From positions 24,796 to 88,795 of the forward strand of contig JBFWWU010000016.1 in the NCBI GenBank assembly GCA_050246015.1: 64,000 nt of DNA, in the 5' to 3' direction. The notes beneath the pieces were generated by a model that was not told the origin of the DNA, did not search any database, and saw only the letters and a list, made by a program, of their open reading frames with translations. Shown piece after piece: positions 7,315-16,640 of the stretch (positions are counted from its first letter, which is position 1; each line of letters opens with the position of its first letter). Both the position numbers and the translations under genes were made by a program. Source of the DNA: JTS-AC122 sp050246015 (GTDB lineage Bacteria > Planctomycetota > Phycisphaerae > Phycisphaerales > UBA1924).

Positions 7315-8589
7315 ATGGCACCGACTGAGCACTCACCAGCGACCGCATCGTTCGACCCAAAGGTCTTGGGCAGGAGATTGGCCGAGGCAAGGAGCAATGC
7401 CCGGCTGACCCAAGAACAGGTGGCCGATGCGCTCGGACTTTTGAGGACCGCTATTGCCCAGATCGAGACCGGCGCGCGGGCAGTGAGTTCCGACGAGTTG
7501 GTACGCCTCGCCCGGCTCTACGGCCGATCGATCGACTCATTCTTTGAAGCCGAGCCGGATGCGACCGTTGATGACGCGCTCACCGTGCTTGCTCGCATGG
7601 CGCCTCCGGTCCAGGGCGACGCTGAGACCGCCAAGTCCATCGGTGCCCTGATCGATGTGTGCCGAGCGGGTGCATCACTCAAGCGAGAGCTTGGTCTCAA
7701 GAACCACGACGGTCCGCCAGCCTATGAGTGGCCGCAACCTCGCAACATGGGCGATGCGGTCGAACAGGGCAACATAGCGGCTGAGCAAGAGCGCAAGCGT
7801 CTGGACCTCGGCGAAGCACCTGTTGCTGACATTCACGAACTCATCGCCAGGCAAGATATCTGGGCCGCGAGCGACCACCTTCCGGACGACGTCTCGGGCC
7901 TTTTTTTCAGTCATCAAGCGACAGGCATGGTGATCGTCATCAACCACGATCATCACCCTTGCCGCCAACGGTTCTCCTACGCGCACGAGTACGCCCACGC
8001 CCTCTTTGACCGAAAGCTCAAGGTCACCTACACCGCGAAGGACAACTCCACCAATTTGATCGAGGCCAGGGCCAATGCGTTCGCCGCGGCCTTCCTCATG
8101 CCCAAACGAGGCGTGGAACTTGCCCTTGAGAGAGATGACAAGGGCAAGCCCAGCAAACACCTCTTCAGCATGTACGATGTCGCGAACGAGGGGGGCACGG
8201 ACGTCGAGCGACGGACCACGGCCGCGTCCCAACGGTTGGGCGTAAAGGACGTAGCACGGCTCGCGTTGCACTTTGACGTGAGCTATCAGGTTGCATGCTT
8301 CCGGCTGAAATCACTGAGCTTCATCAACCAGGCCGAGCTCAACGAACTTCGAGACAGAGAGGAGGCCGCGCGGCTGTTTATGCGAATCGCCCGCGGCGAT
8401 CAGGCCGCAGGGCAGGACCGCGAGACGGTGCTTCGCCAGAGGTTCAAGAACCACATCATCGCTCAGATGTTGCCGCTTATTTTGGAGGCATATCAGCGGG
8501 AGATCATTTCGCGTGGAAGAGTTCTTGAGCTCTCTGCGCTTATCGGGGTTCAGGGCAGTACCATTCTTCAGATCGCGCAAATCCGGTGA
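7315..8589 (+). CDS. XRE HTH-ImmA/IrrE zinc metalloprotease regulator
   Basis: 424 residues from ATG 7315, preceded by AAGGA. Residues about 12-70 are an XRE HTH (LGRRLAEARSNARLTQEQVADALGL, then IETGARAVSSDELVRLARLYG). The middle is helical, and the ImmA/IrrE domain carries HEYAH at about 224-228 with a distal EARANAFAAAFLMP segment that supplies the third zinc ligand. Such proteins act as sensor-repressors: in CBASS loci the related CapH/CapP pair senses ssDNA and cleaves the repressor. Here HTH and protease are fused and lie divergent from the Bil-like operon, so control of that operon is the simplest reading (inference). A PIN-like gene follows 21 bases downstream, a frequent partner of this family. 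Confidence 0.8.
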   Translation: MAPTEHSPATASFDPKVLGRRLAEARSNARLTQEQVADALGLLRTAIAQIETGARAVSSDELVRLARLYGRSIDSFFEAEPDATVDDALTVLARMAPPVQGDAETAKSIGALIDVCRAGASLKRELGLKNHDGPPAYEWPQPRNMGDAVEQGNIAAEQERKRLDLGEAPVADIHELIARQDIWAASDHLPDDVSGLFFSHQATGMVIVINHDHHPCRQRFSYAHEYAHALFDRKLKVTYTAKDNSTNLIEARANAFAAAFLMPKRGVELALERDDKGKPSKHLFSMYDVANEGGTDVERRTTAASQRLGVKDVARLALHFDVSYQVACFRLKSLSFINQAELNELRDREEAARLFMRIARGDQAAGQDRETVLRQRFKNHIIAQMLPLILEAYQREIISRGRVLELSALIGVQGSTILQIAQIR

Positions 8590-8610
8590 CCGTCGCAAGG
8601 ACCTCGCGGC

Positions 8611-9135
8611 ATGCCCAGCCTTCCAGACAGACATTGTCTGCTCGATTCGAGCGTACTTGTGAACTTCCTTGCCGTCGGCCGGATGGACGTGCTGGCGGAT
8701 CTGCCCATGCAGGTGTTTTACGTGACGCCGCACGTTGACGACGAGATCTCGCATCACTATCCGCAACAGCGAAGCCGGCTTTCTGCCGCCTTGGAGAACG
8801 GCTCGTTGCGGCCGACCCGTATCGAAGGTGTGGAGCTAGTAATCTTCACCAAGCTCGTGGGTTTGAATCTTGGCTACGGCGAGGCGGCCGCTATCGCTGG
8901 AGCGTTTTGCCGGGGATGCTCCGTGGGTCTTGATGACCGAGTAGCCCAGCGCCGCGCAAGGGAGCTCTCGCCGGATCTTCCCATCGTGACCACAAAGGAT
9001 CTGCTTCTCGATGCGATCGCCTGTGGGACTTTGACCGTGAAACAGGCCGACACGATCAAGGGGGATCTTGAGACACTCTATCGGTTCAGGATGCCCGGCT
9101 TTGGCAGCTTTGCGGAGCTGCTGTCCGACAACTAG
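8611..9135 (+). CDS. PIN-domain-like protein
   Basis: 174 residues. The start resembles a PIN nuclease (HCLLDSSVLVNFLAVGRMDVL: Asp in strand 1), and later acidic positions fit: DDEISHH at about 48-51, YGEAAAIAGA at about 90, and GLDDRVAQRRARE then PIVTTKDLL at about 108-130. PIN proteins are Mg-dependent RNases, often toxins. The gene begins 21 bases after the HTH-IrrE gene and is probably co-transcribed. Pairs of COG2856-type regulator and PIN-like protein are known and often called toxin-antitoxin, but a role inside the neighbouring defence module is also possible. Catalytic geometry is only partly visible, so activity is not certain. Confidence 0.65.
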   Translation: MPSLPDRHCLLDSSVLVNFLAVGRMDVLADLPMQVFYVTPHVDDEISHHYPQQRSRLSAALENGSLRPTRIEGVELVIFTKLVGLNLGYGEAAAIAGAFCRGCSVGLDDRVAQRRARELSPDLPIVTTKDLLLDAIACGTLTVKQADTIKGDLETLYRFRMPGFGSFAELLSDN

Positions 9136-9310
9136 ACCGCAGTAGTTCGGAACCTGACAGTGGCGTTGGATGCCGGACGCTCTGCCTCACGGCTGAAGCA
9201 GTCGGCCACGGACTTCGCCACACCGGCACAAGATAGGCACCCCCGCAACGCGCGTTTCCCACTGCGCTCCGCCTCTTGCGCAGATTTGCGAGCTCGGTCA
9301 CTCATGAACC

Positions 9311-10294
9311 ATGACTAACAGCGGGCCGCCCGCCCGGCGTCCTGAACGCCGGTCCGGGATACACGTAGATCATGTCCCCCCGCTCGTCCGAGCCGCGGGG
9401 CCGAACGCGATGCGTCGTTTCGTCGAGTTCTTCGCCGCCGGCATACGGAACAGGAACACACGCCTCTCTTATGCCACCGCCGTCTCCAACTTCCTCGACT
9501 GGTGCGGTAGCCGCGGCGTCACCGACATCCGGGCCATTGAACCGATCGTGGTCGCCGGCTACGTCGAGGACCTCGGAACCGCCTACTCCAAGTCCACGGT
9601 TAAGCAGCACCTCGCGGCTGTCCGGATGCTCTTTGATTGGCTTGTGACCGGCCAGGTGCTCCCGCAGAACCCGGCCGCTCCCGTCCGCGGCCCGACGCTC
9701 ATCGTGAAGCGAGGGAAAACGCCAGTCCTCAGCGCGCAGCAGACCCGCCAGCTCCTCGACTCCATCGAGACCGACACCCTGCTCGGCCTCCGGGATAGGG
9801 CTCTCATTGCGGTCATGGTGTACTCGTTTGCACGGGTCAGCTCCGTGTGCGGCATGCTGCTCAGCGATTACTACCCCGAGGGAAAGCGGTGGTGGATACG
9901 GCTCCACGAGAAAGGAGGCAAGCTGCACCAAGTCCCTGTCCATCATGCACTTGAGGCGTGCCTGGATGCCTACCTCCAGGCGGCGGGCAGGCCCCGTGAC
10001 CGCAGCGCCCCCCTATTTCGCGCCAGCGACCCGGCTGGACGGCTCACCGCACGTGGCATCACAAGGAACGACGTGTTTCGGATGATCAAGCGGCGTGCGA
10101 TCGCGGCAGGGCTTCCGGCATCGACCTGCTGCCACACGTTCCGGGCCACTGGTATCACCGCCTACCTTGAGAACGGCGGGACGATCGAGAACGCGCAGGC
10201 CATCGCTGGGCACGAGAGTCCGCGGACAACGAAGCTCTACGACCGGACCAGCGACGAGATCACCTTGGACGAGATTGAGCGGATCATAATCTGA
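9311..10294 (+). CDS. Tyrosine recombinase, XerC/D-like
   Basis: 327 residues with a SAM-like N-terminal core-binding domain (about 30-125) and a catalytic domain carrying Arg175 (SFARVSSV), His275 and Arg278 (CHTFR), His301 (AGHESPRTT) and the nucleophile Tyr310 (KLYDR). Lys204, after KGGK, fits the beta-hairpin lysine. All catalytic positions are present. It cuts and rejoins DNA by a 3'-phosphotyrosyl intermediate. It sits inside the island, about 12 kb from the tRNA-proximal integrase, between PIN and restriction genes. It may be the integrase of a nested element or a resolvase for the island. Confidence 0.85.
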   Translation: MTNSGPPARRPERRSGIHVDHVPPLVRAAGPNAMRRFVEFFAAGIRNRNTRLSYATAVSNFLDWCGSRGVTDIRAIEPIVVAGYVEDLGTAYSKSTVKQHLAAVRMLFDWLVTGQVLPQNPAAPVRGPTLIVKRGKTPVLSAQQTRQLLDSIETDTLLGLRDRALIAVMVYSFARVSSVCGMLLSDYYPEGKRWWIRLHEKGGKLHQVPVHHALEACLDAYLQAAGRPRDRSAPLFRASDPAGRLTARGITRNDVFRMIKRRAIAAGLPASTCCHTFRATGITAYLENGGTIENAQAIAGHESPRTTKLYDRTSDEITLDEIERIII

Positions 10295-10381
10295 GGTCCG
10301 AATGGCGGTGTGTGGCCTCTAAACCGACCGGTAGAATGCAGCCAGTCACCGAGTCGCCAGAGGTCAAACTCGACGGGCACG

Positions 10382-11959
10382 CTACTGCCCTTTCCTGTCG
10401 CGGGTGGTGGCGGTTAGGGCCCTCGCAATTGCGGTGAACTGCTCCACGGCATCCTGCAGGTCCTCGACAATCTCGGCCGCCAACACGTCCGGATCGGGCA
10501 GGCTCGCACTGTCCTCCAAGCTCTCGTCCTTGATCCAGAACAGGTCCAGGCTGAGCTTGTCACGCTTGAGCAGCTCTTCGTACTCAAAGCACCGCCACCG
10601 GCCGTCCACCTTGGCGTCGCTCCATGTCGCCTTGCGCTTGTGGATCGCCCCGGGCTTGAACAGGTCAACGAACTCATCGAAGTCCGCCCGCTTGATCGCG
10701 TTCTGCTTAAGGGTGAAGTGTTTGTTGGTCCGGAGGTCATACACCCACAAGCGCGAGGTCCACGGCTTTTCCTGCGGTGGCTTGCGGTCGAAGAAGAGCA
10801 CGTTCGCCTTGACGCCGGGCTTGTAGAAAATGCCCGTGGGCAGCCGCAGCAGCGTGTGCACGTCGCACTGCTTCATCAACTGATCGCGGATCTTCTGCCC
10901 GGGGCCACCCTCAAACAGCACGTTGTCGGGCACGACGACCGCCGCCCGGCCGGCGACCTTGAGCAGGTTGAAGATGTGCTGGACGAAGTTCAACTGCTTA
11001 TTGGCAGTTGAGACCCAGAAGTCCTGACGGACGACGACCTCTTCCTCGCTGTCGAGGTCGCCCTCCTCGTTCACAGTCTTGAGGCTCTGTTTTTTCCCGA
11101 ACGGAGGGTTGGTCAACACCATCGAGTACTGTTTGCTCGGTGGCGTGTCCAGGCTGCTTTTGCCGCTGATCACCGGCGTCGCTAATTCATCCTTCCCGCC
11201 CGTGATCCCGTGCAGGTACAGGTTCATCGCACACAGTCGCGCCGTCTCGGGCACCAGTTCCTGCGCGATCACCAGCGACTCACGGATGCGACGCTTCTCG
11301 TCGCGGTCCATTTCCTTGTCGTGCCGGCGGAGCACACTCTCGTACGCCATCGTCAGGAACCCGCCCGTGCCCGCGGCGGGGTCGATGATCGTGTCGTCAG
11401 GCTCGGGGCGCATGACATCGACCACCGCCTGGATGATGGGCCTTGGCGTGAAGTACTGGCCCGCGCCGCCGGTGCTCTCCGCGGCGCTGCGGCTGAGCAA
11501 CTCCTCGTAGATCACGCCCTTCACGTCCAGGTCAAGGCTGAGCCACCGTTCGCGGTCGATCAGGTCCACGATCAGACGGCGGAGTTTCGCCGGGTCCTTG
11601 ATCTTGCACTCGGCCTCCTTGAAGATCGTGCCCAGCAGCCCCTTCTGGCCACTCAGCGCAGTGAGCAGGCGGCGGTAGTGGGCGTACAACTCCGCCCCGT
11701 CGAGCTTCAGCAGGCTCGGCCAGTCGCAGTCGAACGCCTTCCCGTTGTCGTCTTTGCCCTTCGGGATTCGATTTGGCTGGTTGTACGGCGGCTTGGTCAG
11801 CTCATCCGCCATCTTCAAGAAGAGCAGGAAGGTGAGCTGCTCGACATAGGCCATGTATGAGAGGCCGTCGTCCTTCAGCACGCCCGCGTAGGACCACACG
11901 CGCGTGCCGATCTGGCTAGCGGTAGGAGCTGCGCTGATCTGTGCGTTCGCTTGGGTCAT
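10382..11959 (-). CDS. hsdM: Type I restriction-modification methyltransferase subunit HsdM
   Basis: About 525 residues, taking the ATG before TQANAQIS (11959; one-base uncertainty) rather than the longer frame. Visible are the N-terminal HsdM helical domain (SYMAYVEQLTFLLFLKMADE), SAM-binding motif I (IIDPAAGTGGFL), the FTPRPIIQAVVDVM segment before it, and the N6-adenine methylase catalytic motif NPPF (VLTNPPFGKK). Together with HsdS it modifies adenines in a bipartite site, and with HsdR it restricts foreign DNA. It is the last gene of the operon, four bases after the 144-aa ORF. Confidence 0.93.
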   Translation of the reverse strand: MTQANAQISAAPTASQIGTRVWSYAGVLKDDGLSYMAYVEQLTFLLFLKMADELTKPPYNQPNRIPKGKDDNGKAFDCDWPSLLKLDGAELYAHYRRLLTALSGQKGLLGTIFKEAECKIKDPAKLRRLIVDLIDRERWLSLDLDVKGVIYEELLSRSAAESTGGAGQYFTPRPIIQAVVDVMRPEPDDTIIDPAAGTGGFLTMAYESVLRRHDKEMDRDEKRRIRESLVIAQELVPETARLCAMNLYLHGITGGKDELATPVISGKSSLDTPPSKQYSMVLTNPPFGKKQSLKTVNEEGDLDSEEEVVVRQDFWVSTANKQLNFVQHIFNLLKVAGRAAVVVPDNVLFEGGPGQKIRDQLMKQCDVHTLLRLPTGIFYKPGVKANVLFFDRKPPQEKPWTSRLWVYDLRTNKHFTLKQNAIKRADFDEFVDLFKPGAIHKRKATWSDAKVDGRWRCFEYEELLKRDKLSLDLFWIKDESLEDSASLPDPDVLAAEIVEDLQDAVEQFTAIARALTATTRDRKGQ

Positions 11960-11963
11960 CGCT

Positions 11964-12398
11964 TCAGTATCCTTCCATGTCGCGCTCGAGCCGGTCGCTC
12001 GCCTGTCCGTCGAGCATCTTCTGCACCTCGGCGCGGTGCGGCTCATCGTTCGCGAGCGATGCCACCTTCCTCAATAGCTCCGATTCCACGTACTCAGGGT
12101 CTGCAACAGGCTCGTCACGGTCCTCGATGTCGGGGGAGTCCAGGGAGAGCAGCGCCACCTCGTCGAACGGCAACTGGTCCACGACGCGCTGCACCGTCGT
12201 CTCCACCATCTCTTCGATGGCGTCATGCATTACGGAGTGCTCTTCCTGCTGCTCCATCTTCCAGTGATCCCAGAGCGTGCGACATGGATAAGCGTCCGGC
12301 TGCCACTCGCGCGAGGGCGTGCGCCGGAGGAGACGAACCACGCGGGCAGCATACCGCTCGTGCTTAGCCCGGATGATGGCTCGGAGGGCCTTATTCAT
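11964..12398 (-). CDS. Extra ORF between hsdS and hsdM, unknown function
   Basis: 144 residues. The ATG at 12398 overlaps the hsdS stop by eight bases and its own stop is four bases from the hsdM start, so it is translationally coupled on both sides and very probably real. The sequence is charged and helical: a basic N-terminus (MNKALRAIIRAKHERYAARVVRLLRR), then acidic segments (PFDEVALLSLDSPDIEDRDEPVADPEY) and a helical end. No catalytic motif is seen. It could be an accessory subunit or antirestriction/control protein of the type I complex, but that is only position-based. Confidence 0.75.
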   Translation of the reverse strand: MNKALRAIIRAKHERYAARVVRLLRRTPSREWQPDAYPCRTLWDHWKMEQQEEHSVMHDAIEEMVETTVQRVVDQLPFDEVALLSLDSPDIEDRDEPVADPEYVESELLRKVASLANDEPHRAEVQKMLDGQASDRLERDMEGY

Positions 12399-13806
12399 GC
12401 ACCATCGCCCGCTTCTTGCGCCGAATGGACATGGGCGCGACTCTATCATTTCGAATCCGCTCCAGCAGCACGCTCGTGGGCTCGTCGGCGGGGTCTTGCG
12501 GGACAAGTCTGCCTTCGAATGCAGTCTTGAGGATCGACTGACGCAGACGCGAGGCCCGGGCTAGCCCACGCCCTACTTCGGCTTCGAGGGCGTCGATCTG
12601 GGAAAGCCTCTCGGTAACAGCCTCGACGATCGCGGACTGCACCGGCAGCGGTGGCAACGGGACCATTAGCGAGCGGAACCTCGTCTTAGTCAGGTTCAGA
12701 CCACTGTCGGAGCTTCCCGTTTTCATCCGCTCAACTGCGTCCGTGATAGGCCTCGCGTTCAGTGCAAGCTCCAGGTACTCGGGGAGTGCCTTGCTGTCAA
12801 TACAACGAAAGCGATAGGCTTTGTCGCAAAGAATCAGCCGAGGCCTGCACTCTCGGACCAGGCAAGCGATGCCACATCTGCTACGAGGACCTGCTCGGGT
12901 GACGAGCATGTCGCCAACGTGTACTTCATACTGCGGAGTCGGCTCCAGCGTGTCCGGGAGGCGCTTGTTCTCCGCACTGTCAAACGCCATCTTCTGGATC
13001 GCAGTCGTCGTCATTACTGCCCAGTCCGAGTAGCGGACCGCAGCGTCTCGCTCGCACTTCGGGCTCCATCCCTGTTCAATGTCCCCAATGAGCCCTCCCA
13101 GCGGCTGCCACCTCGACTCATCCGCCCAGTCCAGGGCCTGTGAGGAAAGGAGCCTCCCCGTGACGGCAGCGTGCAGCAACGCCGCCCGATACCGCAACAG
13201 GTTCCGGTTCGCCCGCTCCAGCGCCGCCACCCCCGCGGCCAGATCTGTGAACAACTCGTCGATCCGGTCGGCGATCCGCTGCTGCTCGGCGAGAGGGGCA
13301 ATCCGCAAGGACAGCTGAGCGAGTTTTGTTGTCGAAACGTTGGAGATGTTTGTCGTGGTTGAAGCCATCTCCCGGAGGGCGTGCTGCGAGTGCTGAGCGG
13401 TCAGTTGGTAGTAGACGAACCTGGGATCGATGGGTCGATGCACACGCAGCGCCGATATGAAAGCTCCCAGTGTCGACCTCTCCGGTATCTCTCCGACGAG
13501 TGCGACCTTGCCAACAAGGTTCAGGCTGTTGGCAAGAGAGATGAGGATGTCGTCCTTTGCGATAATTTGTGCGGGAGAACGCACGTATTGCTCAGGAACG
13601 TACCAAAGGTCATCCCATTCCACAGATGCCTGCACGTTTGTGGTCCGAAGACACCCCACGAGTCCTCGTCCAGGCCCAGCCTGCTTTGCTGTTGCGGGAA
13701 AGCCAATGCCACGAATGATCGAAACGATGTCGCCAACGCGGGACCGTGCCCACCCCGGCGGGATCGACGCCGAAACGACTTGATCAGCAAAGTCGGTCGG
13801 GTTCAT
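12391..13806 (-). CDS. hsdS: Type I restriction-modification specificity subunit HsdS
   Basis: 471 residues from ATG 13806, which overlaps the hsdR stop as ATGA. Two target-recognition domains, each starting with a short variable region, are followed by the conserved helical spacers: LAEQQRIADRIDELF...LRYRAALLHAAVTGRLL at about 195-250, and PVQSAIVEAVTERLSQIDALE...LRQSILKTAFEGRLVPQ at about 395-450. HsdS decides the bipartite DNA sequence recognised by the complex. Both halves are intact and no truncation is visible. The recognition site cannot be read from the sequence. Confidence 0.93.
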   Translation of the reverse strand: MNPTDFADQVVSASIPPGWARSRVGDIVSIIRGIGFPATAKQAGPGRGLVGCLRTTNVQASVEWDDLWYVPEQYVRSPAQIIAKDDILISLANSLNLVGKVALVGEIPERSTLGAFISALRVHRPIDPRFVYYQLTAQHSQHALREMASTTTNISNVSTTKLAQLSLRIAPLAEQQRIADRIDELFTDLAAGVAALERANRNLLRYRAALLHAAVTGRLLSSQALDWADESRWQPLGGLIGDIEQGWSPKCERDAAVRYSDWAVMTTTAIQKMAFDSAENKRLPDTLEPTPQYEVHVGDMLVTRAGPRSRCGIACLVRECRPRLILCDKAYRFRCIDSKALPEYLELALNARPITDAVERMKTGSSDSGLNLTKTRFRSLMVPLPPLPVQSAIVEAVTERLSQIDALEAEVGRGLARASRLRQSILKTAFEGRLVPQDPADEPTSVLLERIRNDRVAPMSIRRKKRAMVHE

Positions 13807-16640
13807 GCGGTCAGTGCCCTGTTCATGTCGGCGATGATGACCTGGAGGCGGTCGCCGAAGAGTTCGTACGCTTTGCCAAGGTTGCCGCGCTGGGCAAACC
13901 AGCCGTCGTGAAAGTCGTCCATCTCGATTGCCAGACTGGTAGCGATGTGCTCCGCGATCTTGTCGAGCCACGCACACTGCTCCGTCGTGAACGTCACGCC
14001 CTCGGCGGCCTGCTGGGCACGCCACGTCTGGTATCGCTGCCGCACCACATCGGCGAAGGGGGTCAGCGGATCACTGGGGCACAGCGTGTGCCGGATGAGC
14101 GAAACCAAGTCTGTGATGATCTGACCGCCCTTGCCCTGCACCTTTGCGGCTTCCAGTGCCTCGTAGCAATGCCAGAGCTCCTCAGGTGTAGCGGACACCG
14201 GCGGGCGTTTGATCTGGTCGGCCAAGTCCTTGAGATCGCGGAACTTAAGACGATCCGGAGTCGCCATTCCAAAGAAGACCTGAAGGGCGATCAGTTCATC
14301 CTTGTTGTCCTCGATGAACTGCTTGAAGTCATCGATCTTGGCCTTTGCCTTGTCCATGGCGGCCTGGGAATACCCCACACCCAGTACCTCATCCTTGCTC
14401 ACGCGGTCGATGGTCTGCTCGTTGTCCAGTTTGATCTGTAGTATCAGATCACGCAGTTTCGGATCGTAAAAGGGCTTGACCGCCTCTTTGATGAGCACTT
14501 GTTCCGCGGCTTCGAGCTGCTGCGCCGTCAGCATCGAGAGCGCAACGCCGGGGTTCATCGCCTGTGCCTTCGCTTCGACGCTGGCATCGTCAATAGCGGC
14601 CACCAGGCCACCGACAAGCGTGTCGATGCCCTTGCCACCGGCGAGCGCCTTCACGTCGGCGTGCTGTTTCTCCGACATATCGGCCGCGACGCGGTTGAGT
14701 TTGCCGGCGAGCGCGGAGACGGCGTCGGGGTCGGTGCCACCGGCCTTGATGTAATCCAGCACCTGTTTGAGCGTCTTGTTGGGCTCGCGGTCGATCGGCC
14801 CCTTCTCGCTCTTGCACTGCTCGCAAACGCCGACGGCGTCGATGATGACGAAGCGCGTCTTGCTCTTGGCGTCCGGGGTGACACCCTTGAGCATGTCAGG
14901 GGGCATCACGCGGACGCCGCGTCCCTTCATCTGCTCGAAGTAGTTGCTGCTCTTGATGGAGCGCATGAAGAAGACAATCTCAACCGGCTTCACGTCGGTG
15001 CCCGTGGCGATCATGTCCACGGTGACGGCGATGCGGGGGTTGAACGAGTTCCTGAAGGCCACGAGGACATCCTCGCCGGTCTTGCCCTTGGTCTTCTCGT
15101 AGTACGCCTCCTCACGTTCGGTGCCATCAGGATCTGTCACCTTGCGGGTCAATCGCATCACGCCAGTGCGGTAGGTGATCTTTTGGCAGAAGTCGTTGCC
15201 CTTGCCAAACTCCTCGCGGACGATGCGGACGATGTCGTCCGCGTGAGAGTCATCTTTGGCGAAGATGATGGTTTTCGGGACTTCGGTGCGGCCGGGGAAG
15301 ATGTCCACGAAAAGGCGGTCGCGGAAGGTCTGGATGACCGTCCGGATCTGATCCTCGGCCACCACGGCGCGGTCGAGTTCTTCAGCACCATACTGAAGGT
15401 CCTGGTCGAGTTCCTCTTGGCGCTCGGCCCGCGTCTTTCGACTGCGCTTCCCGACAAAGTATCCCGCGTCGAGCTTTGAGCCTTGGGCGGTGATCCGTGT
15501 TCGGATCTCGTACACGTCATAGGGCACGTTCACCCGATCGGCGACGGCCTGCTCGTGCGTGTACTCCATCACGAGGTTCTGGTTGAAGAACCCGATGGTC
15601 TGCTTGCTGGGTGTCGCAGTGAGGCCGACTAGAAAGGCGTCGAAGTACTTCAGCACGTCGCCCCACACGCTGTAGATCGACCGGTGGCACTCATCCACGA
15701 TGATCGCATCGAAGAACTCGGGCGGGATCGCCGGGTTGTAGGTGATCGGGATGGGCGGCTTCTTGAACGCTCCTGGTCCCTCGAATGCAGACCGCTCTTC
15801 GTCCTCTTCCGGAAGGTCGGCTTGCCCCGTGAGCACTGAGTACAGACGCTGAATCGTTGTGATTACCACCCGATTGATCGGATCGAAGCGATTGTTCTGG
15901 GGGAAGGCGATGTTGTAGAGCTTGTCGAAGGTGTGTCGCTCGCCCGGCGGCTGGAACTGTTGGAATTCCTTGAGGGTCTGGGTGCCGAGGTTCGTGCGGT
16001 CGACAAGAAAACACACACGGCGGGCATGGCCGTGCTTGATGAGGCGGTAGGCCACATTCGCCGCGGTGAAGGTCTTACCCGAGCCCGTCGCCATCTGGAT
16101 GAGAGCCTTTGGCTTGCCGAGGGCTAGAGACTTCTCAAGCTTTATGATCGCAGTGTGCTGCTTGGGCCACAGACCGTCGGTAGCCAGATCAGGCATCTGC
16201 CGCAGGCACCCGCGAAGCGTCTTCTCGTCCTGCACCATCTCGCGGAGTGCTTCGGGGCGATGGAACGAGAAAATGTCGCGGCTCCGGGCGTGCGGCTCCA
16301 TCCAGTTTGTGAATTGAGTGACCTCACCCGTAGACTCGTACTGGAAGGGAAGTGGGCGGCGCCAAGCGGGCAGGGTTGTCGGAAGGCCCTCGCTGTAGCT
16401 CGCGGATTGGCCTTCTACCCCTCGAAGGGTGTGGCCAACCGGCTTTGCCTCGACAACGCCTATCGCCTTGCCGTCAACGTACAGCAAGTAGTCGGCAGGA
16501 CCGTGCGCGCCGGGAAACTCGGTCACAGCCAGCCCAAGGCCCGCACCGAGGTTCATTTCGCGATAGGACTGAACCACCCAACCAGCGGCATGCAGCTTCG
16601 AGTCGATTCTTTCGCGGGCTTGCTGTTCAGGCGTCGGCAT
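13803..16640 (-). CDS. hsdR: Type I restriction enzyme endonuclease/translocase HsdR
   Basis: 945 residues. The N-terminal PD-(D/E)xK nuclease is complete: Asp50 in GPADYLLY, and Glu64 and Lys66 in VVEAK. An SF2 motor follows with Walker A ATGSGKT (184-190), Walker B IIVDECH, and the motif III-like GLTATPSKQT. Motifs V/VI follow around VDMIATGTDVKP and QMKGRGVRV. HsdR pulls unmodified DNA through the complex and cleaves it at a distance. A helical C-terminal region binds the methylase. The HTH gene upstream overlaps its start by 14 bases, and its own stop overlaps the hsdS start. Confidence 0.95.
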   Translation of the reverse strand: MPTPEQQARERIDSKLHAAGWVVQSYREMNLGAGLGLAVTEFPGAHGPADYLLYVDGKAIGVVEAKPVGHTLRGVEGQSASYSEGLPTTLPAWRRPLPFQYESTGEVTQFTNWMEPHARSRDIFSFHRPEALREMVQDEKTLRGCLRQMPDLATDGLWPKQHTAIIKLEKSLALGKPKALIQMATGSGKTFTAANVAYRLIKHGHARRVCFLVDRTNLGTQTLKEFQQFQPPGERHTFDKLYNIAFPQNNRFDPINRVVITTIQRLYSVLTGQADLPEEDEERSAFEGPGAFKKPPIPITYNPAIPPEFFDAIIVDECHRSIYSVWGDVLKYFDAFLVGLTATPSKQTIGFFNQNLVMEYTHEQAVADRVNVPYDVYEIRTRITAQGSKLDAGYFVGKRSRKTRAERQEELDQDLQYGAEELDRAVVAEDQIRTVIQTFRDRLFVDIFPGRTEVPKTIIFAKDDSHADDIVRIVREEFGKGNDFCQKITYRTGVMRLTRKVTDPDGTEREEAYYEKTKGKTGEDVLVAFRNSFNPRIAVTVDMIATGTDVKPVEIVFFMRSIKSSNYFEQMKGRGVRVMPPDMLKGVTPDAKSKTRFVIIDAVGVCEQCKSEKGPIDREPNKTLKQVLDYIKAGGTDPDAVSALAGKLNRVAADMSEKQHADVKALAGGKGIDTLVGGLVAAIDDASVEAKAQAMNPGVALSMLTAQQLEAAEQVLIKEAVKPFYDPKLRDLILQIKLDNEQTIDRVSKDEVLGVGYSQAAMDKAKAKIDDFKQFIEDNKDELIALQVFFGMATPDRLKFRDLKDLADQIKRPPVSATPEELWHCYEALEAAKVQGKGGQIITDLVSLIRHTLCPSDPLTPFADVVRQRYQTWRAQQAAEGVTFTTEQCAWLDKIAEHIATSLAIEMDDFHDGWFAQRGNLGKAYELFGDRLQVIIADMNRALTA

